Both the position numbers and the translations under genes were made by a program. The notes beneath the pieces were generated by a model. It worked only from the letters and a program-made list of their open reading frames with translations, had not been told where the DNA came from and ran no database searches. 64,000 nucleotides of DNA, taken from positions 1,984,001-2,048,000 of the forward strand of contig NZ_JAMSHO010000001.1 in the NCBI RefSeq assembly GCF_040147005.1, read 5' to 3'. Positions 34,684 to 43,408 of the stretch are shown here, piece after piece. The DNA comes from Halomonas sp. H10-9-1 (GTDB lineage Bacteria; Pseudomonadota; Gammaproteobacteria; Pseudomonadales; Halomonadaceae). Positions within the stretch are counted from its first letter, which is position 1; every line of letters starts with the position of its first letter.

Positions 34684-36177
34684 ATGATCGACTTCCTGCT
34701 CAACGGGCGGCCCCACCGGTGTGAGGCCTCGCCCGACACCAGCGTGCTCGAGCTGCTGCGCGACACCCTCGGCCAGACCGGCACCAAGGAGGGCTGCGCC
34801 TCCGGCGACTGCGGCGCCTGCACCGTCGCCATCGGCGAGCGCGACGCCGATGGCCGGCTTCAGTATCAGGCCATCAACGCCTGCATCACCCCGGCCCACC
34901 AGCTCCACGGCCGCGCCCTGGTCAGCGTGGAGGGGCTGGCCCGGGGCGCTGACCTGCACCCCGCCCAGGCGGCCATGGTCGCGCATCACGCCAGCCAGTG
35001 CGGCTTCTGCACCCCGGGCATCGTGATGTCGCTCTTCACCCTGCACGAGGCGCGGCCGACTCCGCAGACCCCCGAGCGCCTGGAGGCGGCGCTAGGCGGC
35101 AACCTGTGCCGCTGCACCGGCTATCGCCCGATCCGCGATGCGGCGCTGGCCATGGGCGACTTCCCCGAGGCGCGCCCCGAGTGGCTCGACCTCGCCGTCG
35201 ACGCCACGCCACCGCGACAGGAGCTGGAGCCCGAGGCCACCTTCGTCCAGCCGACCACCCTCGCGGCGCTGATCGATGAACGCCGCGCCCATCCCGAGGC
35301 GCCGCTCGTCGCCGGCGGCACCGATCTTTGGCTGGAGGTGACCCAGCGCCTGGCCCGCTTGCCGCGGGTGGTGGATGTCACCCGGGTCGCCGAGCTCGCG
35401 ACTATCGTGGAGACGACCCTGGAGGATGGCCGCGCCGGCTGGTGGATCGGCGCTGCCGTGACCTACGCCCGCCTCGAGCCGCTGCTCGCCGGGCACTACC
35501 CGGCCTTCGCCCACATGCTGCACCGCCTGGGCTCGGCCCAGGTACGCAATCGCGGCACCCTGGGCGGCAACATCGCCAATGCCTCGCCCATCGGCGATAC
35601 CCCGCCGGTACTGCTCGCCCTGGGCGCACGACTATGGCTGACGGGCCCCGGGAAGGGGACGGGAATGGCCGAACGCGAGCTGCCCCTCGACGACTTCTTC
35701 CTGGACTACAAGAAGACCGCCCTGAACTCGCACCAGGAGCACCAGGGCGAGGTGATCCGCGCCATCTTCCTGCCCCGCCCCGAGGCGGGACGCCAGCTCA
35801 GGGTCTGGAAGCTCTCCAAGCGTCGCGAGGACGACATCTCCGCGCTGCTGGGCGCCTTCGCCTGGCGCCTCGATGGGGGCGTGCTGCGCGACGTACGCCT
35901 CGCCTTCGGCGGCATGGCGGCGATTCCGAAGCGTGCCACGACCGCCGAGGCGGCGCTCGAGGGGCAGGCGCCGTCGCCCGCGGCCTTCGCGGCGGCCCGC
36001 ACTGCCCTCGCGGAGGCGTTCCAGCCGCTGAGCGACGTGCGCGGCAGCGCCGACTACCGGCGCCTGGCGGCGGCCAACCTGCTGGAGCGCCTGCGCCTGG
36101 TGGTGACCCACGGCGACCAGGACCCGAACGAATCCCCAAGCACCCGGGAGGTGATGCTCGATGCGTACGCTCGCTAG
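34684..36177 (+). CDS. xdhA: Xanthine dehydrogenase small subunit XdhA
   Basis: This is the iron-sulphur/FAD subunit of xanthine dehydrogenase, 497 residues. The first [2Fe-2S] site is C38-C43-C46 in EGCASGDCGACTV, and the second is in CGFCTPG and LCRCTGYRPI. The FAD-binding domain follows (LVAGGTDLWLEV and RNRGTLGGNIANASPIGDTP). It passes electrons from the molybdenum subunit to NAD+, oxidising hypoxanthine to xanthine and xanthine to urate. It is the first gene of xdhABC behind the RutR-like operator. Its end overlaps the start of xdhB by 17 bases. Confidence 0.96.
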   Translation: MIDFLLNGRPHRCEASPDTSVLELLRDTLGQTGTKEGCASGDCGACTVAIGERDADGRLQYQAINACITPAHQLHGRALVSVEGLARGADLHPAQAAMVAHHASQCGFCTPGIVMSLFTLHEARPTPQTPERLEAALGGNLCRCTGYRPIRDAALAMGDFPEARPEWLDLAVDATPPRQELEPEATFVQPTTLAALIDERRAHPEAPLVAGGTDLWLEVTQRLARLPRVVDVTRVAELATIVETTLEDGRAGWWIGAAVTYARLEPLLAGHYPAFAHMLHRLGSAQVRNRGTLGGNIANASPIGDTPPVLLALGARLWLTGPGKGTGMAERELPLDDFFLDYKKTALNSHQEHQGEVIRAIFLPRPEAGRQLRVWKLSKRREDDISALLGAFAWRLDGGVLRDVRLAFGGMAAIPKRATTAEAALEGQAPSPAAFAAARTALAEAFQPLSDVRGSADYRRLAAANLLERLRLVVTHGDQDPNESPSTREVMLDAYAR

Positions 36178-38590
36178 GCTGGCACAGGCCGCCGCACCGG
36201 ATACGACCCACCCGAAAGATCGTGCGTCGACGCGGCGGCGCGCCGCCGGCCACGCCTGCGCCCACGAGAGCGCGATCAAGCATGTCACCGGTCGGGCCGC
36301 CTACATCGACGACCTCAAGGTGCCGGCGGACTGCCTGCACCTGGCGCTTGCCCTCTCGCCGGCGGCCCACGGCCGGCTCGTTCACCTCGACCTCGAGCAA
36401 GTCCGCACCCTGCCGGGCGTGGTGGATGCCGTCGGCTTTCCCGATGTGCCCGGCCACACCGATATCGGCCCGGTCTTCCCCGGCGACCCCCTCTTCGTGG
36501 AAGAGGAGATCAGCTACGCCGGCCAGGTACTCTTTGCGGTGGCCGCCGAGAGCCAGCGCGCCGCCCGCGAGGCGGTAAAGGCGGCCCTCGACGCCGGCGT
36601 CGTCGAGATCGACGAGCGCCCGGCGAGCCTCGATGCGGTGGCCGCCGCCGAACGCGGCGAGTTCGTGCGCCCCAGCCACGTGCAGCAGAGCGGCGACTGG
36701 CAGGCCGCCCTGACCACGGCCCCCTTGGTCGTGGAGGGCGAGCAGTTCGTCGGCGGCCAGGAGCACTTCTACCTGGAGGGCCAGGCCTGCCTGGTCACCC
36801 CCACCGAGGACGAGGGCGTGGTGGTGCACACCTCCAACCAGCACCCCAGCGAGACCCAGAAGCTGGTCGCCGAGGTGCTGGGGGTGCCCCTGCACGCGGT
36901 CACCGTGGAGGTGCGGCGCATGGGCGGCGGCTTCGGCGGCAAGGAGACCCAGGCCTCGCCGTGGGCCTGTATCGCCGCCCTGATCAGCCGACGCACCGGC
37001 CGCGCGGCCAAGCTGCGCCTGCCCCGCGCCGAGGACATGCGCGTCACCGGCAAGCGCCACCCCTTCCATAACCGCTACCGGCTGGGGGTGGACGAGCGAG
37101 GCGTGATCCAGGGGGGCGAGATCAGCGTGATCGGCGATTGCGGCTACTCACCGGATCTCTCGGACGCCATCGTCGACCGCGCCATGTTCCACGCCGACAA
37201 CGGCTACTCCCTGGGCCAGGCCCGGGTCACCGGCCACCGGGCGCGGACCCATTTCGCCTCCAACACCGCCTTCCGCGGCTTCGGTGGTCCCCAGGGCATG
37301 ATGGCGATCGAGGCGGCCATGGATGACATCGCCCGGCGCGTGGGCGAGGATCCGTTGACGATCCGCAAGCGCAACCTCTATCGCGAGGCGCAGGACGACA
37401 TCCGCCGCGATATCACCCACTATGGCCAGAACGTGGAGCAGCTCGGCCTGCTGCATGCGCTGGTGGAGCGGCTGGAAGCGAGCAGCGACTACTGGGCGCG
37501 CCGCCGCGAGATCGCCGCCTTCAACGCCCAGAGCCCGGTGATCAAGCGCGGCCTGGCGCTGACCCCGGTGAAGTTCGGCATCTCCTTCACCGCCCAGCAC
37601 CTCAACCAGGCGGGCGCCCTGCTCCACGTCTATACCGACGGCAGCGTGCAGATCAACCACGGCGGCACCGAGATGGGCCAGGGGCTGCACACCAAGATCT
37701 GCCAGGTGGTGGCCCGGGAACTGGCGCTCGACCTCGACGCCGTGCGCATCACCGCCACGCGCACCGACAAGGTGCCCAACACCTCGCCCACCGCCGCCTC
37801 CAGCGGCGCCGACCTCAACGGCATGGCCGCCCGCGACGCCTGCCTGACACTCAAGGCGCGGCTGTTCGACTTCGCCGCCGAGCATCTTTACCCAGGTCAG
37901 GCCCTCGAGCGCGAGGGCATGCGCCTGGAGGACGGCCACCTGGTGGCGGGCTGGGGGGAAAGCGAGCGGCGCATCCCCTGGATCGAACTGGTGCAGGCGG
38001 CCTACTTCGGCCGGGTCTCACTCTCCGAGAAGGGCTTCTACGCCACTCCCCTGATCCATTACGACCGCCAGACCGGCCAGGGGCGCCCCTTCTACTACTT
38101 CGCCTTCGGCGCCGCCGTGGCCGAGGTGCGCGTGGACACCCTGAGCGGCGAGTACCGGGTGGAGCGGGTCGACATCCTCCACGACGTCGGCGACTCCCTC
38201 AATCCGGCCATCGACATCGGCCAGGTGGAGGGCGGCTTCATCCAGGGCATGGGCTGGCTGACCAGCGAGGAGCTGCGCTGGAACGACGCCGGGCGGCTGA
38301 TCTCCGATGGTCCCGCCAGCTACAAGATCCCCACCTTCGGCGACCTGCCGCCCGTGTTCAACGTCGAACTGATGGAGGGCCACCCCAACTCCATGGCCAG
38401 CCTCTACCGCTCCAAGGCGGTGGGCGAGCCGCCCCTCATGCTGGCCATCTCGGTGTGGTCGGCGCTGCGCGACGCCCTGGCGAGCCTGGTCGACTATCGC
38501 CAGGCGCCACGGCTCGACACCCCGGCCACCCCGGAGCGGGTGTTGATGGCCGCCGCGGCGCTGCGCCGCCGCGGGGAGTCGACACCATGA
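36161..38590 (+). CDS. xdhB: Xanthine dehydrogenase molybdopterin-binding subunit XdhB
   Basis: This is the catalytic molybdenum subunit, 809 residues. Cofactor and active-site stretches are present: GGGFGGKETQASPWA, AFRGFGGPQGMMAIEAAMDD with the substrate arginine, GGTEMGQGLHTKI, and the C-terminal region with the catalytic glutamate (YRSKAVGEPPLMLAISV). The first 30 residues are arginine- and alanine-rich and unusual for the family, so a later start is possible. The ATG at 36161 has GGGAGG upstream. It overlaps xdhA, and its end overlaps xdhC by ATGA. Confidence 0.96.
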   Translation: MRTLARLAQAAAPDTTHPKDRASTRRRAAGHACAHESAIKHVTGRAAYIDDLKVPADCLHLALALSPAAHGRLVHLDLEQVRTLPGVVDAVGFPDVPGHTDIGPVFPGDPLFVEEEISYAGQVLFAVAAESQRAAREAVKAALDAGVVEIDERPASLDAVAAAERGEFVRPSHVQQSGDWQAALTTAPLVVEGEQFVGGQEHFYLEGQACLVTPTEDEGVVVHTSNQHPSETQKLVAEVLGVPLHAVTVEVRRMGGGFGGKETQASPWACIAALISRRTGRAAKLRLPRAEDMRVTGKRHPFHNRYRLGVDERGVIQGGEISVIGDCGYSPDLSDAIVDRAMFHADNGYSLGQARVTGHRARTHFASNTAFRGFGGPQGMMAIEAAMDDIARRVGEDPLTIRKRNLYREAQDDIRRDITHYGQNVEQLGLLHALVERLEASSDYWARRREIAAFNAQSPVIKRGLALTPVKFGISFTAQHLNQAGALLHVYTDGSVQINHGGTEMGQGLHTKICQVVARELALDLDAVRITATRTDKVPNTSPTAASSGADLNGMAARDACLTLKARLFDFAAEHLYPGQALEREGMRLEDGHLVAGWGESERRIPWIELVQAAYFGRVSLSEKGFYATPLIHYDRQTGQGRPFYYFAFGAAVAEVRVDTLSGEYRVERVDILHDVGDSLNPAIDIGQVEGGFIQGMGWLTSEELRWNDAGRLISDGPASYKIPTFGDLPPVFNVELMEGHPNSMASLYRSKAVGEPPLMLAISVWSALRDALASLVDYRQAPRLDTPATPERVLMAAAALRRRGESTP

Positions 38591-39444
38591 GCGCGCGCGG
38601 CGAGAGCTGGCACGCTGCCCTGCACCGGCTGCAGGGCGAGGGACTGCCCCACGTCCTGGCCACCCAGGTCACCAGCGCCGGCTCCACCCCCCGGGAGCCC
38701 GGGGCGCGGATGGTGATCACCTTGGATGCCGTCTACGACACCCTGGGTGGCGGCACCTTCGAGTGGCAGACCATCGAGGCGGCCCGCCGCCGCCTGGACG
38801 GCCTCGATGGACAGCCAGAGCCCGGCATGAGCCTCGAGGCCTTCAGCCTCGGCGGGCGCAGCGGCCAGTGCTGCGGCGGCTTCGTCAATGTGCTGCTGGA
38901 GGTCTTCCCGGGCAGCCCGGTGACCCTGGCGCTATTCGGCGCCGGCCACGTCGGCCGCGAGATCGTGCGGCTGGCCGAGCCCCTGGGCTGGCGTATCCTG
39001 TGGCACGACAGCCGCGACGACGCCTTCCCGGCATGGGCCGGCGAGATCCCGCGCCTGGACTGCCGACGCACCACGGGGCCGGCCGCCGCCGTGGCCGGGC
39101 TGCCCGCCGGCTGCCACGCCCTGGTGATGACCCACGACCACGCCGAGGACCGCGCCCTGGTGGACGCACTGCTGCGTCGCGACGACACGGCCTCGCTGGG
39201 CCTGATCGGATCAAGGAGCAAGTGGGCCAGCTTCCGCTCGCGGCTGTCAGACGCCGGCCATGATGCCGAATCGCTGGCCCAGGTGCGCTGCCCGATCGGC
39301 ATGTCGACAGGGGGGACGGGCGGCGACAAGCGCCCCTACGCCATCGCGCTTGCCACCCTCGCCGAGCTGCTGCCGCTGACGGCCGACGCTGAGCGCCCCG
39401 ACCAGCGCGGCCTGGACCCCGCCGTGCTGCGTGACCTGTTCTAG
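38587..39444 (+). CDS. xdhC: XdhC, molybdenum cofactor loading chaperone
   Basis: XdhC binds molybdenum cofactor, helps its sulphuration and inserts it into XdhB. It has 285 residues. An N-terminal XdhC/CoxI domain (VTSAGSTPREPGARMVIT) comes before a Rossmann-like domain (LALFGAGHVGREIVRLAEPL). The cysteine pair in SGQCCGGF and the end region PIGMSTGGTGGDKRPY fit the family. The open frame extends upstream inside xdhB, but the ATG at 38587, overlapping the xdhB stop by ATGA, is the natural start. Confidence 0.94.
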   Translation: MSARGESWHAALHRLQGEGLPHVLATQVTSAGSTPREPGARMVITLDAVYDTLGGGTFEWQTIEAARRRLDGLDGQPEPGMSLEAFSLGGRSGQCCGGFVNVLLEVFPGSPVTLALFGAGHVGREIVRLAEPLGWRILWHDSRDDAFPAWAGEIPRLDCRRTTGPAAAVAGLPAGCHALVMTHDHAEDRALVDALLRRDDTASLGLIGSRSKWASFRSRLSDAGHDAESLAQVRCPIGMSTGGTGGDKRPYAIALATLAELLPLTADAERPDQRGLDPAVLRDLF

Positions 39445-39518
39445 CCGGCGACCCCGAACGATCCACTGTGCCCCGAAACGATGGCCAGCGGGCGCCGGGA
39501 ATAGGCCGAAGAGGAGGT

Positions 39519-39540
39519 CATTTGCCAAGGATGGCAAATG
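39519..39540. promoter_or_regulatory. Perfect inverted repeat between xdhC and guaD
   Basis: CATTTGCCA-AGGA-TGGCAAATG has nine-base arms and a four-base loop, 84 bases before the guaD start. It is AT-richer than its surroundings and lacks a T-tract. It could be a regulator-binding site for guaD or a hairpin trimming the xdh message. Confidence 0.4.
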
Positions 39541-39624
39541 TAGCGTCTAGGGAAGGATTCACAGCGCCTCCTCGAAGGCCTGTTGCCGGATGAGCCCGAT
39601 GGCGGTAACAAACGAGCCCAAAAG

Positions 39625-40941
39625 ATGACGAACAACGACTCGCGCGTGCTGCGCGCCGAACTGCTGAGCTTCGATGCCGACCCCGGCGACGACGATACCC
39701 CGGCACCGGGCAGCGTGCGCCACCACCCCGATGGCGCGGTATGGATCGAGAACGGCCGCATCCGCGCCGTGGACGACTACGCCACCCTGGCCCCCGACCT
39801 GCCCCCCGGCATCGAGATCATCGATCACCGCGGCAAGCTGATCACCCCCGGCTTCATCGACAGCCATGTCCACTACGTGCAGCTGGAGATCATCGCCTCC
39901 TACGGGCGTCAGCTGCTCGATTGGCTGAACGACTACACCTTCCCCGAGGAGCTGCGCTTCGCCGACCCCGACCACGCCGCGGCGCTCTCCGAGGCCTTCC
40001 TCGATGAACTGCTACGAGTCGGCACCACCACCGCCCAGGTGTTCTGCTCCAGCCACCCCGCCTCGGTGGACGCCTTCTTCGCCGCCAGCCACCGCCGTGG
40101 CCTGCGCATGCTCGCCGGCAAGGTGCTGATGGACCGCCACGCCCCCGCGGGGCTCACCGACGACCTCGAGGGCGGCATCCGCGACAGCGAGCGACTGATC
40201 GGCGACTGGCACGGCAAGGGGCGTCTCGGCTACAGCCTGACCCCGCGCTTCGCCCCCACCTCCACCCGCGCGCAGCTCGACGCCACCGGGGCGCTGCTGC
40301 GCAACGACGAAAGCCTGTGGCTGCAGACCCATCTGGCCGAGAACAGCGGCGAACTCGACTGGGTAGCCGAGCTCTTCCCGGGCAGCCGCGACTACCTCGA
40401 GGTCTACGAGCGCTCCGGCCTGGTGGGGCCGCGCAGCACCTTCGCCCACGGCATCCACCTCGACCAGGCGATGCGCGGCCGGCTCGCCGAACGCGGCGCC
40501 AACCTCGCCTTCTGCCCCAGCTCCAACCTGTTCCTCGGTAGCGGCCTGTTCGATCGCCGGGCGGCGCGGGAGATGGACCTCAACGTCACCTACGCCAGCG
40601 ACGTGGGCGGCGGCACCGACCTCTCGGGGCTGGCCACGCTGAAGGCCGCCTACCAGGTCGGCCAGCTGCGCGGCCAGCCGCTCACCGCCTGGCAGGGGCT
40701 CTACGGCCTGACCCTGGGCAACGCCCGGGCACTCTCGCTGGATAAGCGCATCGGCCGCCTGGCGCCGGGCCTGGATGCCGACCTGGTGGTCCTCGACCCC
40801 GCAGCCACGCCGCTGCTGGCGCGACGCACCGCGCGCAGCCGCAGCCTGGCCGAGACCCTCTTCGCGCTGATGATGATGGGCGACGATCGCAGCGTCGCCG
40901 AGACCTGGGCGGGCGGGCGCCTGCAGCATCGCCGCGGGTGA
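39625..40941 (+). CDS. guaD: Guanine deaminase
   Basis: This is a zinc hydrolase that turns guanine into xanthine, the substrate of the xdhABC enzyme next door. It has 438 residues, normal for the family. Metal-site and active-site stretches are PGFIDSHVHYVQ, QTHLAENSGELDWV, FAHGIHLDQ and YASDVGGGTDLSGL. A TTG start 42 bases earlier is possible, but the ATG at 39625 gives family-like length. Both lack a strong ribosome site. It is 180 bases after xdhC in the same direction and is probably co-regulated with it. Confidence 0.95.
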   Translation: MTNNDSRVLRAELLSFDADPGDDDTPAPGSVRHHPDGAVWIENGRIRAVDDYATLAPDLPPGIEIIDHRGKLITPGFIDSHVHYVQLEIIASYGRQLLDWLNDYTFPEELRFADPDHAAALSEAFLDELLRVGTTTAQVFCSSHPASVDAFFAASHRRGLRMLAGKVLMDRHAPAGLTDDLEGGIRDSERLIGDWHGKGRLGYSLTPRFAPTSTRAQLDATGALLRNDESLWLQTHLAENSGELDWVAELFPGSRDYLEVYERSGLVGPRSTFAHGIHLDQAMRGRLAERGANLAFCPSSNLFLGSGLFDRRAAREMDLNVTYASDVGGGTDLSGLATLKAAYQVGQLRGQPLTAWQGLYGLTLGNARALSLDKRIGRLAPGLDADLVVLDPAATPLLARRTARSRSLAETLFALMMMGDDRSVAETWAGGRLQHRRG

Positions 40942-41032
40942 CTCGCTACCGAACTTCCCTGGAACGCGATGGCGTCCGCTTCCATGACAGTACAGGCAGG
41001 GTCCAGATGGCGAAGACTGTCGGGATGATTTC

Positions 41033-41046
41033 TTGATACAGGTCAA
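41033..41046. promoter_or_regulatory. FNR/ANR-type box upstream of cytochrome c peroxidase
   Basis: TTGAT-ACAG-GTCAA differs from the FNR/ANR consensus TTGATnnnnATCAA at one position. It lies about 170 bases before the peroxidase start. Bacterial di-haem peroxidases are known to be induced by ANR/FNR under low oxygen, so an activator role is plausible. No -10 box could be fixed with confidence. Confidence 0.6.
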
Positions 41047-41214
41047 GCCACCCCCTTTCCCGAGTACTGCACTGGGTTGATTTATCACAAGGTAACTGAG
41101 TAACTGGCTGATATAAGGTTAAACGCCGATTAACGGCGTGCCTTGCCAGCGTCCGTGCCTTGCCACCGCTTGGATGTCAGTCACGGATGGATCATCAGCA
41201 GAAGGGGAACTGTC

Positions 41215-42204
41215 ATGCTCAACAAGCGCCTGCTGGTCAGCGCCGTCGCCATCGGCTCGGCCCTTTCCATCTCGGCTCCGGCCCTGGCCGACGACGGGCT
41301 TAGCGACTATCGCGACCGCTTCGAGCCGCTGCCGCACCTGCCGCCGATCCCGGCGGACAACTCCCTCACCGCCGCCAAGGTAGAGCTCGGCAACATGCTG
41401 TTCTTCGAGCCGCGCATCTCCTCCAGCGGCGTGATCAGCTGTGCCACCTGCCACAACCCGGCGCTGGGCTGGAGCGATCGCATCCCTCGGGCCACCGGCC
41501 ACGACGGCCAGATCGGCGAACGCAACACCCCCACGGTACTCAACTCAGGCTTCCTCGGCTCACAGTTCTGGGACGGCCGCGAGCCCGACCTCGAGGGGCA
41601 GTCCCTGGGTCCCATCGAGGCCAGCGTAGAGATGGCCATGGAACTGGGCCAGGCCCTGAAGCGTCTGGAGGACTTCGAGGTCTACCAGCAGAAGTTCGCT
41701 GCCGCCTACCCGGGCGACGAGAACCCGATCAATGCCGACAACCTGGCGCACGCCATCGCCAGCTTCGAGCGCACCCTCAATACCCCCGACTCACCCTTCG
41801 ACCGCTACCTGCACGGCGACCTGGATGCCCTGAACGAGCAGCAGAAGGATGGCATGGTGGCCTTCGTGGACAACGGCTGCATCGCCTGCCACCGCGGCCC
41901 GGCGCTGACCGACAGCCAGTTCCACCGCATCCAGGTACCCGGCTCCACCGACGTCGGTCGCTTCGACGTCACCGGCGAGGAGAGCGATCGCCATCGCTTC
42001 CGTACCCCGACCCTGCGCAACGTCGCCGTCACCTACCCCTACATGAACAACGGCGCCACCGAGACCCTCGAGGAGGCCGTGGCCATCATGGGCAAGGAGA
42101 TGCTGGGTCGTGACTTCGAGGAGCAGACCATCGCCGACATCACCGCCTTCCTGCACACCCTGACCGGCGAACAGCCGGACTATGAGGTGCCGGCCCTACC
42201 GTGA
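41215..42204 (+). CDS. Di-haem cytochrome c peroxidase
   Basis: This is a periplasmic enzyme that reduces hydrogen peroxide with electrons from c-type cytochromes. It has 329 residues. The signal peptide covers about residues 1-25 (ending APALA). Two haem-attachment motifs are clear: CATCH at 76-80 and CIACH at 222-226. Other family stretches are NTPTVLNSGFLGSQFWDGR and HRFRTPTLRNVAVTYPYMNN. The ATG at 41215 follows GAAGGGG. It is a single gene between guaD and a convergent deaminase gene. An FNR-type box upstream points to low-oxygen control. Confidence 0.93.
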   Translation: MLNKRLLVSAVAIGSALSISAPALADDGLSDYRDRFEPLPHLPPIPADNSLTAAKVELGNMLFFEPRISSSGVISCATCHNPALGWSDRIPRATGHDGQIGERNTPTVLNSGFLGSQFWDGREPDLEGQSLGPIEASVEMAMELGQALKRLEDFEVYQQKFAAAYPGDENPINADNLAHAIASFERTLNTPDSPFDRYLHGDLDALNEQQKDGMVAFVDNGCIACHRGPALTDSQFHRIQVPGSTDVGRFDVTGEESDRHRFRTPTLRNVAVTYPYMNNGATETLEEAVAIMGKEMLGRDFEEQTIADITAFLHTLTGEQPDYEVPALP

Positions 42205-42257
42205 CCCCGATAGCGGTCCCATACGGGCCGGTCCTTTACCGACGACAAGGCCAGGCG

Positions 42258-42281
42258 GGCCCCGGGAGCACTCCCGGGGCC
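42258..42281. terminator. Bidirectional terminator hairpin
   Basis: GGCCCCGGGA-GCAC-TCCCGGGGCC is a perfect ten-base stem with a four-base loop. It lies about 55 bases after the peroxidase stop and 32 bases beyond the deaminase stop on the other strand. The T-tract is weak on both sides. Its position between convergent genes suits a terminator for both. Confidence 0.65.
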
Positions 42282-42312
42282 GCCTTGGGTATGGGCAAGC
42301 GGGTCGCGGCGC

Positions 42313-43305
42313 CTATGCCTCGGCCAGCAGGCGACGCAGCTCCTCGCGGCGACCCTCGTCAACGAAGGCCGCCTCGATGGCGTTGCCGGCCAGGCGGCGG
42401 CACGTGGCCTCGTCCCAACCGAAGGCGCGCTGGCAGGCGAGGAAGTTATCCAGCAGGCCGCCGCCGAAGTAGGCCGGGTCGTCGGAGTTGAGGGTGACAT
42501 TGAGCCCCTCCGCCAGCAGCTGGGGCAACGGGTGATCCGCGAGGCGCTCGACCACCCTGAGGCGCACGTTGGAGAGCGGGCAGACGGTGAGTACCGTCTG
42601 TTCGTCACGCAGGCGGGCGACCAGCTCGGGATCCTCCAGGCAGCGCACCCCGTGATCGATGCGGCAGACATCGAGCCGGTCGAGGGCGCTGCGAATATAC
42701 TCCGGCGGCCCCTCCTCGCCGGCGTGGGCCACCCGCGGGATGCCCAGGCGCCGAGCGCGCTCGAATGCCTCGACGAACTTCTCGGGCGGATTGCCAAGCT
42801 CGGCGCTGTCCAGGCCCACCGCGTCGAGGGTCTCCCAGTAGGGCGCCGCCGCCTCGAGTACCTGCACCGCCTCATCGGCGTCACGATCGCGCAGGAAGGC
42901 CATGATCAGGGCGCTGGAAAGCCCCAGCTCCCGGGCCGCCTCACGCCTCGCCAGGGAGAGCCCTTCCATGACCACCGGCAGCTCGATGCCGCGGGCCAGG
43001 TGCGCCTGGGGGTCGACGTGCATCTCAACGTGCACCACCCCCTCGGCGCGGGCGCGACGAAAGTAGTCCATCGCCAGGTCATGGAAGTCGGCGGCGGTCT
43101 GGAGCACGCTCATGCCCTGGTAATAGAGATCGAGGAAGGACTGCAGATCGCGGAAGTCATAAGCGGCACGGGCCGCCTCCACCGAGGCGTAGGGCAGCGC
43201 GACCCCATTGCGCTCGGCCAGGGCGAACATCAGCTCGGGCTCCAGCGAGCCCTCGATATGCAGGTGCAGCTCGACCTTGGGCAGGCGGGTCAGGAAGTCA
43301 CGCAT
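42313..43305 (-). CDS. Adenine/adenosine deaminase (adenine deaminase type 2-like)
   Basis: This is a zinc enzyme of the adenosine deaminase superfamily, 330 residues. The metal motif HLHIEGSLEPE is near residue 15. HAGEEG, CRIDHGVRCLED and TLNSDDPAYFGGG carry the other active-site residues. The short length and the NSDDPAYF form (rather than NTDDP) fit the adenine-specific branch, which converts adenine to hypoxanthine. True adenosine activity cannot be excluded. It would feed xanthine dehydrogenase. It is transcribed on its own, opposite to the peroxidase gene. Confidence 0.88.
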   Translation of the reverse strand: MRDFLTRLPKVELHLHIEGSLEPELMFALAERNGVALPYASVEAARAAYDFRDLQSFLDLYYQGMSVLQTAADFHDLAMDYFRRARAEGVVHVEMHVDPQAHLARGIELPVVMEGLSLARREAARELGLSSALIMAFLRDRDADEAVQVLEAAAPYWETLDAVGLDSAELGNPPEKFVEAFERARRLGIPRVAHAGEEGPPEYIRSALDRLDVCRIDHGVRCLEDPELVARLRDEQTVLTVCPLSNVRLRVVERLADHPLPQLLAEGLNVTLNSDDPAYFGGGLLDNFLACQRAFGWDEATCRRLAGNAIEAAFVDEGRREELRRLLAEA

Positions 43306-43408
43306 GGCTCGTCTCGCTCTCCTCGGGTCCTGTCACCACATCCTGATCGAAAGCAGGCCAGCGCGCAAAGCCCATGGCCTCAACGCCCCCTTGACCCTGG
43401 CGACGCCC

